64,000 nucleotides of DNA, taken from positions 80,290,137 to 80,354,136 of the forward strand of contig CM039462.1 of assembly GCA_022414725.1 (NCBI GenBank). Reading direction: 5' to 3'. Below, in pieces: positions 12,001-19,066 of this stretch; position 1 is the first letter of the stretch; every line of letters begins with the position of its first letter. Both the position numbers and the translations under genes were made by a program. The notes beneath the pieces are model-generated. The model was not told the origin of the DNA. It saw nothing but the letters and a program-made list of their open reading frames with translations, and made no database searches. The DNA comes from Microglena sp. YARC. Its lineage: Eukaryota; Chlorophyta; Chlorophyceae; Chlamydomonadales; Chlamydomonadaceae.

Positions 12001-15000
12001 ACATGGAGGCGTATATGCCCGTGGTGTTGGCATGCCCGGTGTGCAGGGGGGTGGGGAGGTTAGCCGTGATACCCTTGGTGAGATTGTTGGCCGGGTGCCG
12101 GGGGGGCTGGTCCCCATTAATAGATTTGGGGGGCTGGACAGACGGCCAGTGCATATTGAGGTGCGCAGGTTCCCCTGTTTTAACTGGCCCAATTACATTG
12201 TATCCTGTCGTCGCTTCTTTCGCGAGCGTGTCTGCCTCGTCATTCCCTATGATTCCTGAGTGAGATCGGACATGGGGGAAAAGGGGATTCGTTAGTGAGT
12301 TTCTCGATTGCATGGAGCCTTTGCTCCTGGCAGCGACCATCAAGAATGCGCCAGGGATGTGCGCTTCGCATCCCCCCCTGTTGGGAAGTCCAGGGAGAGG
12401 CGCATTCTGTCCGGTAGTGCATACTTTCGGCTGCCCAGAGGTGCAGCTCGCTACCAAAGTAACCGTCTACCACCCTGCGACCACAGCACCAAATCCAGTG
12501 TCAGCGTTAGCTGTTCTATGGTTCTACTTGTCTGTCTAAACCTGTATCGTATTATATTGTATCATACACAGCACCAAATCCAGTGTCAGCGTTAGCTGTT
12601 CTATGGTTCTACCTGTCTGTCTAAACCCGTACCCTACACAGCACAGCGTTACGATATGATCTGCCTCAACCTTACGCCTCATAATAAGGCGTTTACTTAT
12701 GTATTGTACAGTACCAAATGCAGGATGTATGTATTGTACACAGTACCAAATGCAGTATGCATGTTTTGGACACAACACCAAATTCAGTATGTATTGTACA
12801 CAGTACCAAATGCAGTATGTATGTATTGTACACATCACCAAATGCAGTATGTATGTATTGTACACAGTACCAAATGCATTTTGTATGTATTGTACACAGT
12901 ACCAAATGCAGGAAAACGTGAAGTATTGCAAGGTAATGATAACGCCTGGTGGGGCGTGGTATTAAGGGAGCCCTGTATTACTGCGGTAGAGAACGGGCTT
13001 CTACTTTACCTGGGCGGTGCTACCATGGCGGATGACAGCGACCGCGAATACTAAAGCGCACCCGTAGGGGTTCGAACCCCGCACCTTCTGATTTCAACAC
13101 GTGCATGATTTCAACGAATTGCATGCCATTAAGAACACAGTGCCTGGTGCCTGGTTCATGCTACATAGTGCATGGTGCCTGGTACACAGTGCCCGTTGCC
13201 TGGTTACTGGTACATAGTGCATGTTGCCTGGTTCCTGGAACATAGTGGCTGGTGCCTGATGCCTGGTGCATAGTGCCTGGTGCATGGTGCTCTGCACGAA
13301 TCATTTCCCAAAATGGCGTAATGCAATACAAAGCTGCACACCTGCCTCCATGCTCCCGGTGATAGCTCTTGGTCATACCTGGGTCTATAGCAATACAAAT
13401 CTGCACACCTGCCTCCATGCTCCCAGTGATAGCTCTTGGTCATACCTGAGTCTATAGCAATACAAATCTGCACACCTGCCTCCATGCTCCCGGTGATAGC
13501 TCTTGGCTATACCTGAGTCTATCACAATACAAATCTTCACACCTGCCTCCAAGCTCCCAGTGATAGCTCTTGGTTCTACCTGAGTCTATAGCGATACATA
13601 TCTGCATCTGCACCTCGTGCTAGCTCTTGGTTCTACCTGGTCTATAGCGATACAAGCATGCATCTGCACCTCGTGATAGCTCTTGGTTCTACCTGAGTCT
13701 ATAGTGATACATATCTGCATCTGCACCTCGTGCTAGCTCTTGGTTCTACCTGAGTCTATAGCGATACAAGCATGCATCTGTACCTCGTGCTAGCTCTTGG
13801 TTCTACCTGAGTCTATAGTGATACAAGTATGCATCTGTACCTCGTGATAGCTCTTGGTTCTACCTGAGTCTATAGCGATACAAGTATGCATCTGTACCTC
13901 GTGATAGCTCTTGGTTCTACCTGAGTCTATAGCGATACAAGTATGCATCTGTACCTCGTGATAGCTCTTGGTTCTACCTGAGTCTATAGCGATACAAGCA
14001 TGCATCTGCACCTCGTGATAGCTCTTGGTTCTACCTGAGTCTATAGCGATACAAGTATGCATCTGTACCTCGTGATAGCTCTTGGTTCTACCTGAGTCTA
14101 TAGCGATACAAGCATGCATCTGCACCTCGTGATAGCTCTTGGTTCTACCTGAGTCTATAGCGATACAAGTATGCATCTGTACCTCGTGATAGCTCTTGGT
14201 TCTACCTGAGTCTATAGCGATACAAGTATGCATCTGTACCTCGTGATAGCTCTTGGTTCTACCTGAGTCTATAGCGATACAAGTATGCATCTGTACCTCG
14301 TGATAGCTCTTGGTTCTACCTGAGTCTATAGCGATACAAGTATGCATCTGTACCTCGTGATAGCTCTTGGTTCTACCTGAGTCTATAGCGATACAAGTAT
14401 GCATCTGTACCTCGTGATAGCTCTTGGTTCTACCTGAGTCTATAGCGATACAAGTATGCATCTGTACCTCGTGATAGCTCTTGGTTCTACCTGAGTCTAT
14501 AGCGATACAAGTATGCATCTGTACCTCGTGATAGCTCTTGGTTCTACCTGAGTCTATAGCGATACAAGTATGCATCTGTACCTCGTGATAGCTCTTGGTT
14601 CTACCTGAGTCTATAGCGATACAAGTATGCATCTGTACCTCGTGATAGCTCTTGGTTCTACCTGAGTCTATAGCGATACAAGTATGCATCTGTACCTCGT
14701 GATAGCTCTTGGTTCTACCTGAGTCTATAGCGATACAAGTATGCATCTGTACCTCGTGATAGCTCTTGGTTCTACCTGAGTCTATAGCGATACAAGTATG
14801 CATCTGTACCTCGTGATAGCTCTTGGTTCTACCTGAGTCTATAGCGATACAAGTATGCATCTGTACCTCGTGATAGCTCTTGGTTCTACCTGAGTCTATA
14901 GCGATACAAGTATGCATCTGTACCTCGTGATAGCTCTTGGTTCTACCTGAGTCTATAGCGATACAAGTATGCATCTGTACCTCGTGATAGCTCTTGGTTC

Positions 15001-15983
15001 TACCTGAGTCTATAGCGATACAAGTATGCATCTGTACCTCGTGATAGCTCTTGGTTCTACCTGAGTCTATAGCGATACAAGTATGCATCTGTACCTCGTG
15101 ATAGCTCTTGGTTCTACCTGAGTCTATAGCGATACAAGTATGCATCTGTACCTCGTGATAGCTCTTGGTTTCTACCTGAGTCTATAGCGATACAAGTATG
15201 CATCTGTACCTCGTGATAGCTCTTGGTTCTACCTGAGTCTATAGCGATACAAGTATGCATCTGTACCTCGTGATAGCTCTTGGTTCTACCTGAGTCTATA
15301 GCGATACTAATACAATAATAACAATAATAATAGACAATGGATAACAATACAAATCTGCATCTGCGCACCTGGGTGATAGCTCTGGGTTATATCTGAGTCC
15401 ACGGTCCACTTGTTGTCAAACATGTCGGGATGAATGGCCTGCCAGGTTGGGAAACAAAAGTTAGTTACAAATTAATTCTGGGTCCAAACGTGGTCCAAAC
15501 GTGTCCAAATGTGGTCCACACATGGTCCAACCGTGGTCCAAAATCTAAAAAAAAAAAAATTCCAGACAAATATTCCAAATTTGTATTCTGTCCAACCTTA
15601 ATGCCTAGTTCATTTCGGTTTAATTGGACATTGTCGAATTTGTTCTGGAAATACATTACCTTGGCGAAGAGGTTAATGGCTGTGAGGGTGGAGGCCACTG
15701 GGTCGAAATCGTAGTTGCGGACACTTGTAGGGAGGGAGATCACCCTCTCGGTGAGGTTGGTGGGGAGAGCACTGAGGGGGCGTATATGACCTCGCCTGAA
15801 CGGGGGCGTGGCTGTCATGGGTTTAGGGCGGGCTACTGAATCTGTAGCTGAGCCTGTAGCTGAGTCTGCAGCTGGGTCTTTAGCTAAGGCTGTAGCTGGG
15901 CATCCAAGCAGAGTGACACATATGGCTAAGCTTACCACCAAACTACTTACTTTCACACAAGGGATTTTAGATAACGGCCTCAT
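2828..15983 (-). CDS. Carbohydrate sulfotransferase gene (six exons, C-terminus off left edge)
   Basis: Exons 15983-15660, 15438-15369, 10076-9901, 7413-7249, 4368-4246 and 3064-2828 join in one frame; the intron phases agree at every junction (0, 1, 0, 0, 0), giving about 365 residues without a stop. The protein starts with a hydrophobic signal-anchor (residues about 13-33), then a lumenal region with a KNACW/CLP segment, a 5'-PSB-like loop (GLLLLGGNHSGAMGLAQ), an MDHSLST segment and a textbook 3'-phosphate-binding motif RNPVDRLHSAY, with Ser eight residues after Arg. This order matches Golgi type II PAPS-dependent sulfotransferases of the CHST15 (GalNAc4S-6ST) type, which sulfate polysaccharides. 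Oddly, the usual Lys of the 5'-PSB (K-C/S-G-T-T) appears as His/Asn. The last part of the domain should lie beyond position 1. The family call is from motifs only; exact substrate unknown. Confidence 0.72.
3065..3199. repeat. GGGTTAATGGGTCAGGG repeats before exon 6
   Basis: T/G-rich units 'ggggtcagggttaatgg' and 'gtggtgggtggtgggg'. On the minus strand this is the pyrimidine-rich tract leading to the exon 6 acceptor. It is not a true telomere repeat. Confidence 0.65.
3200..3800 (-). repeat. 118-bp array, probably older exon 5 donor-end copies
   Basis: Five to six units with 'catatcgcaaggcctcaggt', 'aggtcttcaccttcacccc' and 'gccgtatcgcatggcctcag'. On the minus strand GAGGCCTTGCGATATGATC followed by GCGAAG|GTGAAG resembles AAGGCTTTGGAATCTGATC..AGAAG|GTAAGA of exon 5, so it may be a diverged extension of the neighbouring array. 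The period (118 bp) is the same, which supports this. Confidence 0.7.
3860..4245 (-). repeat. Array copied from the exon 5 donor end
   Basis: Three copies (donors near 4125, 4005, 3888; period about 118-120 bp) of CTATCC(T/C)(G/A)AGGCTTTGG, AATCTGATCAGAAG|GTAAGA plus T-rich intron. Each repeats the last 45-50 bases of exon 5 with a strong GTAAGA donor. Confidence 0.85.
4246..4368 (-). CDS. Sulfotransferase exon 5 (Cys-rich insert)
   Basis: Acceptor ACTCCACAG|GCTCATC and donor CAGAAG|GTAAGATC bound exactly 41 codons in phase 0. The peptide is AHQDFADSISSCVDECNAKE then LEKEECLDKICYPKALESDQ-K. Its four Cys suggest lumenal disulfides. It sits between the MDHSLST segment and the 3'-PB exon, as an insert relative to animal enzymes. 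Flanked by its own acceptor-end and donor-end arrays. Confidence 0.62.
4369..4600 (-). repeat. Array copied from the exon 5 acceptor end
   Basis: Three tandem copies (about 75 bp) of the acceptor and 5' half of exon 5: minus-strand AACACTCTACAG|GCACATCG then AGACTTTGCCGATAGTAT then TGTGTGGATGCATGCAA. The copy nearest 4525 keeps a usable CAG; the next has CATAG. The exon sequence they imitate is GCTCATCAAGACTTTGCCGA. Confidence 0.82.
4605..4879. repeat. ATAAACAAATGAATAGATA array
   Basis: About ten units of 20-30 bp ('aaatgaatagatatactcga', 'atatacaaacaaatagatat'). It lies next to the exon 5 acceptor array. The frames that open on the minus strand are Tyr/Ile/Ser-rich by-products. Confidence 0.75.
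4880..5404. repeat. AT-rich tandem array in intron 4
   Basis: Units of about 55-120 bp with 'actgtggatatataatacgt' followed by runs of 'atattatatataat'. Each can form hairpins. No coding potential. Confidence 0.8.
6105..6245. repeat. CGCCAGGTATA/CGCCAGGTTAAC minisatellite
   Basis: About eleven units of 'cgccaggt' followed by 'atacgccagg', 'ttaac' or 'tgtgccagg'. It interrupts the exon 4 donor array in intron 4. Confidence 0.8.
6285..6385 (-). repeat. tRNA-like sequence (SINE head or tRNA pseudogene)
   Basis: The minus strand has GGGTAGAATGGTCACC (A-box-like) about 30 bases before CCAGTTCGAATCTG (B box). The acceptor stem does not close, so a functional tRNA is unlikely. The body downstream (6245-6285) does not match the SINE at 12944. 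Confidence 0.4.
7249..7413 (-). CDS. Sulfotransferase exon 4
   Basis: Acceptor TTTCTTAG|GACACTG and donor GGCAAG|GTAGGG bound 55 codons, phase 0 on both sides. The peptide has HYWSEMYETTEDYV, MVKKDKSLVIMDHSLSTFAF and YTSAGGK. The DHS.ST stretch fits the conserved segment between the PSB and the 3'-PB of CHST15-like enzymes (inference). It is flanked by arrays made from its own acceptor end (7414-8640) and its own donor end (5405-7248). Confidence 0.65.
7414..8640 (-). repeat. 108-bp array copied from the exon 4 acceptor end
   Basis: About eleven units. On the minus strand each reads CTTAG|GACACTGCCTCTG, ATAGCCACTACTGGTCTGAG, then ATG(T/C)ACGAGACAACCGAAG, which is the acceptor and first ~55 bases of exon 4 followed by intron. 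A higher-order period of about 348 bp (three units) covers 7390-8090. Because 108 is divisible by three, both strands are open over long stretches (plus strand 7291-8640, 449 codons), and that frame is a by-product. Similarity to exon 4 falls with distance (8280-8640 most diverged). Confidence 0.85.
8640..9500. repeat. Degenerate repeats of sulfotransferase intron 3
   Basis: Repeats of 'ggctagtagtagtggcaggg', 'acaacaatacgcatacat' and 'acggataaagcggtgggt' with CACACA runs (8640-8790, 9062-9230). The part from 9230 to 9500 looks unique, and no exon is recognised there. Confidence 0.5.
8842..9075 (+). pseudogene. Retroelement-like C-terminal zinc-binding remnant
   Basis: The open frame contains IAQFRMGSHWLN, then RHCRMCGFQKPEDEMHMFEW. 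This resembles the region downstream of RT in LINE or group-II-like pol proteins (C..C....EDE.H....C, here with Trp in place of the last Cys). It lies antisense within intron 3 of the sulfotransferase, between two CACACA tracts. No RT motifs are adjacent. It could also be chance similarity. Confidence 0.4.
9500..9900 (-). repeat. Exon 3 donor-end copies (two)
   Basis: Copies of the 3' half of exon 3 plus the GTAAGC donor lie at about 9775-9689 and 9620-9534, each preceded by a GCAG or CCAG acceptor-like AG. The left copy (LLLLGGNHSVAMG..) stays open. The middle one has a TAG where exon 3 has CTG. The unit is about 155-210 bp and also contains 'acaatacgcatacatgcctc', which recurs to about 9060. 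Confidence 0.75.
9901..10076 (-). CDS. Sulfotransferase exon 3 (5'-PSB-like loop)
   Basis: Acceptor GTGCAG|GATACAAG and donor CTCACG|GTAAGC bound 176 nt, which takes phase 1 in and phase 0 out. The peptide has YKNACWERQ, a Ser/Asn-rich loop, KLLCLP, then GLLLLGGNHSGAMGLAQ and KLKDIPGILT. In the sulfotransferase family a CLP...GxxK(C/S)GTT...L..HP segment occupies this place and binds the PAPS 5'-phosphate; the Lys-to-His/Asn and TT-to-AM changes are visible. Decayed copies lie on both sides. Confidence 0.62.
10139..10226 (-). repeat. Duplicate of exon 3 acceptor and 5' part
   Basis: GTGCTGTGCAG|GACACAAGAAC starts an 88-bp copy of the beginning of exon 3, encoding KNACWERQEAYVNPG then SENKNIDAWKLLCLP (exon 3 itself: KNACWERQEAYENSG...). 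The splice acceptor is intact but the copy runs into non-exon sequence at CCAAGCGTTG without the 5'-PSB part. It could act as an alternative acceptor. Confidence 0.75.
10269..10446 (-). mobile_element. Short 5'-truncated LINE copy (3' end only)
   Basis: About 178 bp nearly identical to 11129-11300: 'ggcgtggtgttaagggg', 'agctggggaaagtca', 'caagaatgctggtacagg'. Orientation is the same as the longer copy. It ends abruptly at AGTTTG, as expected of severe 5' truncation. It is flanked by similar 'ttcttgt.tcctgcacagc' sequence on both sides, which may be array rather than target duplication. Confidence 0.7.
10447..11110 (-). repeat. 118-120-bp tandem array upstream of exon 3 acceptor
   Basis: Five to six units of 'caaatccagtgtcagcgtta', 'gctgttctatggttctact' and 'tgtctgtctaaacctgta'. 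Read on the minus strand, each unit ends GGATTTGGTGCTGTGTA, a decayed match to the exon 3 acceptor tract. The last portion (11041-11110, CCTTACGCCTCATAATAAGG) recurs at 12643-12702. The retrotransposon therefore sits between two copies of this segment. Confidence 0.8.
11124..12480 (-). mobile_element. Non-LTR retrotransposon, 5'-truncated copy
   Basis: The minus-strand element begins at about 12480, inside the 120-bp array, and ends at 11124 with CCCCTCCAGGCGTTATC. It contains the C-terminal part of a pol protein and about 280 bp of 3' UTR (11404-11124). A much shorter 5'-truncated copy with the same 3' end lies at 10269-10446, the pattern expected of target-primed reverse transcription. No poly(A) is seen; the 3' end is a defined tail shared with the SINE family. 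Confidence 0.75.
11405..12473 (-). pseudogene. LINE pol C-terminus: RNase H end, zinc knuckle, PD...E segment
   Basis: A 350-codon frame (12457-11405) carries the RNase H C-terminal motif HSGIIGNDEADTLAKEA, then after about 130 residues a CPLC...GHILAGC zinc-binding motif typical of LINE pol C-termini, and then RPDLLLIDDE...AYVVELGYC before the stop. The upstream part of the RNase H (ELHLWAAES) lies in another frame (12473-12240), so a frameshift has broken the ORF. No RT domain remains. The PD...E segment could be a restriction-like nuclease remnant, which is inference. Confidence 0.72.
12481..12935 (-). repeat. Array with degenerate exon 3 acceptor (right part)
   Basis: 12481-12640 repeats the 118-120-bp unit of 10447-11040. 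12700-12930 is a shorter array (about 24-60 bp) of CATTTGGTACTGTGTAC and AATACATAC on the minus strand. The core TTTGGTGCTGTG(C/T)A(G) matches the polypyrimidine tract and AG before exon 3 (GTCCAGTGCAG|GATACAAG). So it reads as the acceptor-side array of exon 3, interrupted by the retrotransposon. Confidence 0.6.
12944..13083 (-). mobile_element. tRNA-derived SINE, copy 1
   Basis: On the minus strand it starts with a tRNA T-arm (GGGGTTCGAACCCC at 13076-13063, Pol III B box), continues through a body containing GCGGTCGCTGTCA and CCATGGTAG, and ends with ACGCCCCACCAGGCGTTATC. The same body and tail recur at 31826-32022 and 57184-57350. The 3' tail is shared with the LINE at 11124. The A box is not clear in this copy. 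Confidence 0.65.
13130..13300. repeat. TGGTGCCTGGT(T/A)CAYAGTGCA minisatellite
   Basis: Short imperfect units of about 18-24 bp built from 'gtgcctggt', 'ttcatgctacatag' and 'tgcatggtgcctgg'. It lies in sulfotransferase intron 2 between the SINE and the 57-bp array. No coding or splice-related sense is evident. Confidence 0.7.
13315..15330 (-). repeat. 57-bp array copied from the exon 2 donor end
   Basis: About 30 or more tandem units. The unit on the minus strand is GACTCAGGTAGAACC then AAGAGCTATCACGAG|GTACAG then ATGCATACTTGTATCGCTATA. It aligns with the 3' end of exon 2 and its donor. The peptide (IDSGRTKSYHEVQMHTCIA, 19 aa) matches exon 2 in register (VDSDITQSYHP..QM) and stays open for about 450 codons (15145-13790). 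Central units are almost identical, which suggests recent homogenisation. The copies at 13315-13560 diverge, with a GGAGCATGGAGGCAG|GTGTGC ending. Every unit carries at least one potential GT donor. Confidence 0.85.
15369..15438 (-). CDS. Sulfotransferase exon 2
   Basis: Acceptor CTGGCAG|GCCATTC and donor CACCCAG|GTGCGC bound 70 nt: 23 codons plus one base (phase 1). The peptide runs AIHPDMFDNKWTVDS then DITQSYHP. The leftover G joins exon 3's GA to make Gly. Its 3' end (GACTCAG...AGCTATCACCCAG|GT) is the parent of the 57-bp array downstream in the intron (13315-15330). Confidence 0.6.
15439..15659 (-). other. Sulfotransferase intron 1 (221 bp)
   Basis: Short intron bounded by GTAATG and CTGGCAG. 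It carries a small internal repeat of TGGTCCAAA/ACGTG units (15480-15545) and an A/T run at 15548-15560. It is the only intron of this gene without a clear splice-junction array. Confidence 0.55.
15660..15983 (-). CDS. Sulfotransferase exon 1: start and signal-anchor
   Basis: The ATG at 15983-15981 opens a 108-codon exon ending AAG|GTAATG at 15660 (phase 0). Residues about 13-33 are hydrophobic (VSSLVVSLAICVTLLG) after a short basic start, as in a type II Golgi membrane anchor. A small Ala/Asp/Ser repeat (DSATGSATDS) follows, then a stem that ends TLTAINLFAK. Reading past the donor gives a 172-codon ORF but with low-complexity sequence, so the GT is the likely exon end. An upstream non-coding exon cannot be excluded. 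Confidence 0.65.
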
Positions 15984-17591
15984 CCAGTTATCTGACTGGT
16001 GGGGATGGTAGTCGTGGGGGTTGTGGTAGTCTATTGCTTTGGTGTGGCCACCAGCTGGGAGGTAGGAGCTGGGGGGTAGGAGGTAGGATCTGGGAGGTAG
16101 GAGGTAGAAGCTGGGAGTAGGAAGTAGGAGGTAGGATCTGGGAGGTAGGAGGTGTGAGCCTATGCCCTATGTGTGATCCCAGTTGTTGTTTTGTGTGACG
16201 CGTCGCAAATTCAGCGACTCGGTGCGACGTGGGTGCGATGCTCTGGTGTGGCAGTTTCTTCGGAAATGTGCCTTGCGTCACAGCGTTTGCGACGCCAGTG
16301 AATTGAATTGAATTGAAGTGAAGTGATCCTATAGCCTTGTGTGATGCTATGGCCTATATCCCATAGGGGGCCCCTGAGTGTCACCAAGAGTGTGCAGATA
16401 ATATCTTATTGCTCCTGCGGTGATAATGTTGGAAAGCCTGCTGCTGCTGGTGTTGGTGCTGGTGATGTGTTGGTGCTGGCAAATCTCCTCCTGCTGCTGC
16501 TGCTACTGCTGCTGCTCCAGGGGTGATTCAAACCTGCTGGTGGTGTGGTGATGGTGGTGGTCAACCTACTGCTGTTACTGTTGACGATTCTGCTGTGGTG
16601 GATGTGGATGTGGTGGTGGTGGTGGTGGTCTGCCTTCTGCTGCTTATGAAATCCAAATCGCAACTTTGTGCAGCTGTGTAGGGTGTAGACCTGCATAGAG
16701 ACAGATGTGCATATTTGTACTGTGCGCTGTAAAAGGCTTGTACCATGTTTTGTGCAGAGCCTGCCATGGTTACATGCACCATGCATAACATATGTATGTA
16801 GGAGAAGCCTTGGAGCTGCAATATATATCTGCCCATATTTTGTGCATTGTACCAGGAAGCGTACAGATGGTTTTGTGCACCACGAAGAACTTATTTGGCA
16901 GACGTCTTTGGGGTACCACATAAATATCTGCTGAGATATCTGCTGAGATATCATGAAATGAGCCATGCATTACATACAGTATTTAGGTGAGTCCTTTGCC
17001 ACAGGACAGGTAAGCAAACGATGCTTATCCCAGCTAGGTGAAATATACCTAGGATTCGAGCTGGAAAACTAGGTGCTGCTTTTATCTCAGGCTCCGAGGG
17101 GAAGACATACGGACGGGAGCTCAAACGCGGTTTCTCGTTGCCCACCAAGGGAACCAATTTGTTTCGAAAGAAAAGAAACGAACGCTCAGCGGCGTGGCTT
17201 AGGACAGGACAGAGAGAAAGAGGGCGCCAGGTGGTGTAAGCGATGAAGCAGCGTATATGTTATGGACGGGTGTATGCACTTGTGCATGAGTCAGCTCAGT
17301 CAGCTGATGCTGATCATAGCCAAAGTTGGTAGTCTACGCTTTCCCCGCGCCCGCGCCCGCGCCCGTACCTGTAAGAGTGACGGCACTACGATCGATGTAC
17401 CTGTACTTCCACGCCTATTCGATCGCCATCCAGGCAGCCAAATTATAACGCTCAGCGCGCACCTTGGTGGCCACAACAGACTCTTCAATTTCTTTTCTTC
17501 TAATTTTACTCTTCGGATCGCTCTGAAAACGCGCCCTCCTTGTTAGCAAGCTTGTCTTCCGAGTCCTTTGTCGCTGGCCTCAAGTCCGAGG
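15984..17591. other. Intergenic region between divergent genes
   Basis: It lies upstream of both the sulfotransferase (minus) and the RRM ORF (plus), so both promoters should be here. It holds a GGTAGGAGGTAGGATCTGG repeat (16055-16150), CTG/TGG triplet runs (16436-16640), a GT-rich segment with repeated TTTTGTGCA and TGTGCAT words (16700-16890), and CGCGCCCGCGCCCGCGCCCG at 17345-17365. No TATA box or start site can be fixed by eye. Confidence 0.4.
16196..16294. mobile_element. Small inverted-repeat element (GCGTCGCAAA ends)
   Basis: GACGCGTCGCAAATTCAGCG at the left and CAGCGTTTGCGACGCC at the right form inverted ends about 97 bp apart. The left end (GCGTCGCAAA...GCGACTCGGTGCGAC) recurs at 19067 and, more loosely, at 34350. 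No clear target duplication. Confidence 0.5.
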
Positions 17592-17957
17592 ATGCACCGT
17601 CCCGGTGGGGTAACTGTTCGCGTAGGTGGTATCGGAGATCCATACTTGAGCCCCGATGCCTTCGCACGCACGTTCGCTGGTCTTCCTGGATGCCTTGGAA
17701 CCCGAATTGAGGTGCACGACGGCAGCCGAGTCGGTTTCATCACTTTTTCGGAGATAGGATTCGCCATGCAAGCACAAGGGAGTTTCAATGGTTGGCGTGG
17801 CTATAGTTTGCCAGGTCAAAACCTTGGGCTGATCCTTGAGATAATTGGACCACAAGATCCGCTGAAGCGTCAGAGAGAGGACAACCAAGCTTATGGTGAG
17901 CTACTTTCCAGTACGAGGCTCCCAGATCTTTCAGACATGCAGGAAGTCCCTAACTAG
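17592..17957 (+). CDS. RRM-domain protein (single-exon ORF)
   Basis: 121 codons from the ATG at 17592 to TAG; an in-frame TAG at 17544 closes the frame upstream unless an intron lies between. The N-terminal 80 residues look like an RRM: VTVRVGGI as RNP2-like strand 1, a helix (SPDAFARTFAGL), and RVGFITF as RNP1 on strand 3 (K/R-G-F-x-x-F pattern with both aromatics), then a helix and LGLILEI as strand 4. A polar tail (QREDNQ...) follows. Such proteins bind single-stranded RNA. It may be the last exon of a longer gene. Confidence 0.5.
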   Translation: MHRPGGVTVRVGGIGDPYLSPDAFARTFAGLPGCLGTRIEVHDGSRVGFITFSEIGFAMQAQGSFNGWRGYSLPGQNLGLILEIIGPQDPLKRQREDNQAYGELLSSTRLPDLSDMQEVPN

Positions 17958-18193
17958 TAAGAAAATAAGTGTCTGAAATCTCCCCACCAACAGGCGTCAC
18001 ATGAGCCACATGAGTGCGGACAGGGTGACATAACTATGATATAAGCTGAGATGGGAAATTAAATTGCCTGGTCTGGCAGGTGAGATCATACATGGAAGGT
18101 GTGCGTCTGACAGCGTCTGCCATCACCCCCAAATGACCAAACGGGACACACCCCGCCCCCAACCCACCTCACCCCACCCCCCTGCCCAGAAGT

Positions 18194-18763
18194 GTGCACA
18201 TGTACACCCACTGTCACTCACACCACTTGGTATTCTCTCTATATATACACGATATGATACTTGAACCAATACAAATAGAACGCGTGGACAACTTGCTGTA
18301 CGGCAAGAGGTTTGAAAGGGAAGATATACAAGGATTTGGCCAGAATCTCTGTGGGATCTCTTGCCAATTAGCCACTTGGAGTTGTCAGCTGGGTTGTATC
18401 CATCATCCGTCCCCCCCTCCCTCTAGTTTTCCTCCCAGTGCTGCAATCCACATCAGTGTTTCTGCCTACCATGAAATGTGCCGGATTATAGATGCTGCTA
18501 CAGATCCAGAATTCATATTATTGTTTGGACCTGATCAGAAGCTACATCAAATTTTGGACCATGGATTTCAAATGCTCATCCAGTGGGACTTCTCGACTCA
18601 TGAGTGGTACTCTGACGGAGTTAGAACTGCTAACTGTGACAGACTCGGAGGCTACCTCTCAGATTTAAGCCTTTATATCTATGTCTGCAGAACCCAGGCC
18701 TGCATTATGTGGCCTGGGATGTATACCCCCCCTCCCCCCCACACCCTTTTTTACGATATATGA
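18194..18763 (+). CDS. Hypothetical ORF, possibly partly exonic
   Basis: 189 codons including a Pro/Ser tract and a stretch (AYHEMCRIIDAATDPEF, LIQWDFSTHEWYSDG) with coding-like composition. I recognise no domain. The start sits in low-complexity C-rich sequence and the end in a C run (18727-18745), so an unspliced frame is doubtful. Confidence 0.25.
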   Translation: MHMYTHCHSHHLVFSLYIHDMILEPIQIERVDNLLYGKRFEREDIQGFGQNLCGISCQLATWSCQLGCIHHPSPPPSSFPPSAAIHISVSAYHEMCRIIDAATDPEFILLFGPDQKLHQILDHGFQMLIQWDFSTHEWYSDGVRTANCDRLGGYLSDLSLYIYVCRTQACIMWPGMYTPPPPHTLFYDI

Positions 18764-19066
18764 CATGCAATGTGCGACCTGAGATTTTAAATTTGTTGCT
18801 GACAGCCTCAGCTTCTGCGTAGATGAATGAACCACCTTCAGCAACTGCCTACTGACCAAATGTTTTGGCTGTGAGTTTTGGGACTGGTTACTTGGGATGT
18901 GACTCGAGACATCATAAAGTTAGTGTTCCATTCAGCCTGATAAGAAGATGAAGAAGTGATTCCCAGTGTTGAGGTGTTCAGCCTAAATGTATGCTGTCAG
19001 ATGTCCAGCCTCAGGCACAAGGCTGTACACTGAGAAACATCGAAGCCATCCACTGTTTTTCTATGT

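Noticed and set aside
13790..15145. 451-codon minus-strand ORF as an independent repeat protein
   Set aside because: The unit derives from the exon 2 donor end and lies in an intron. No start context or unique flanking coding was found. Kept as an array rather than a gene.
16406..16966. 186-codon minus-strand ORF with His and Ser runs
   Set aside because: Made of triplet repeats and TTTTGTGCA words in the intergenic region. No domain and no supported splice sites.
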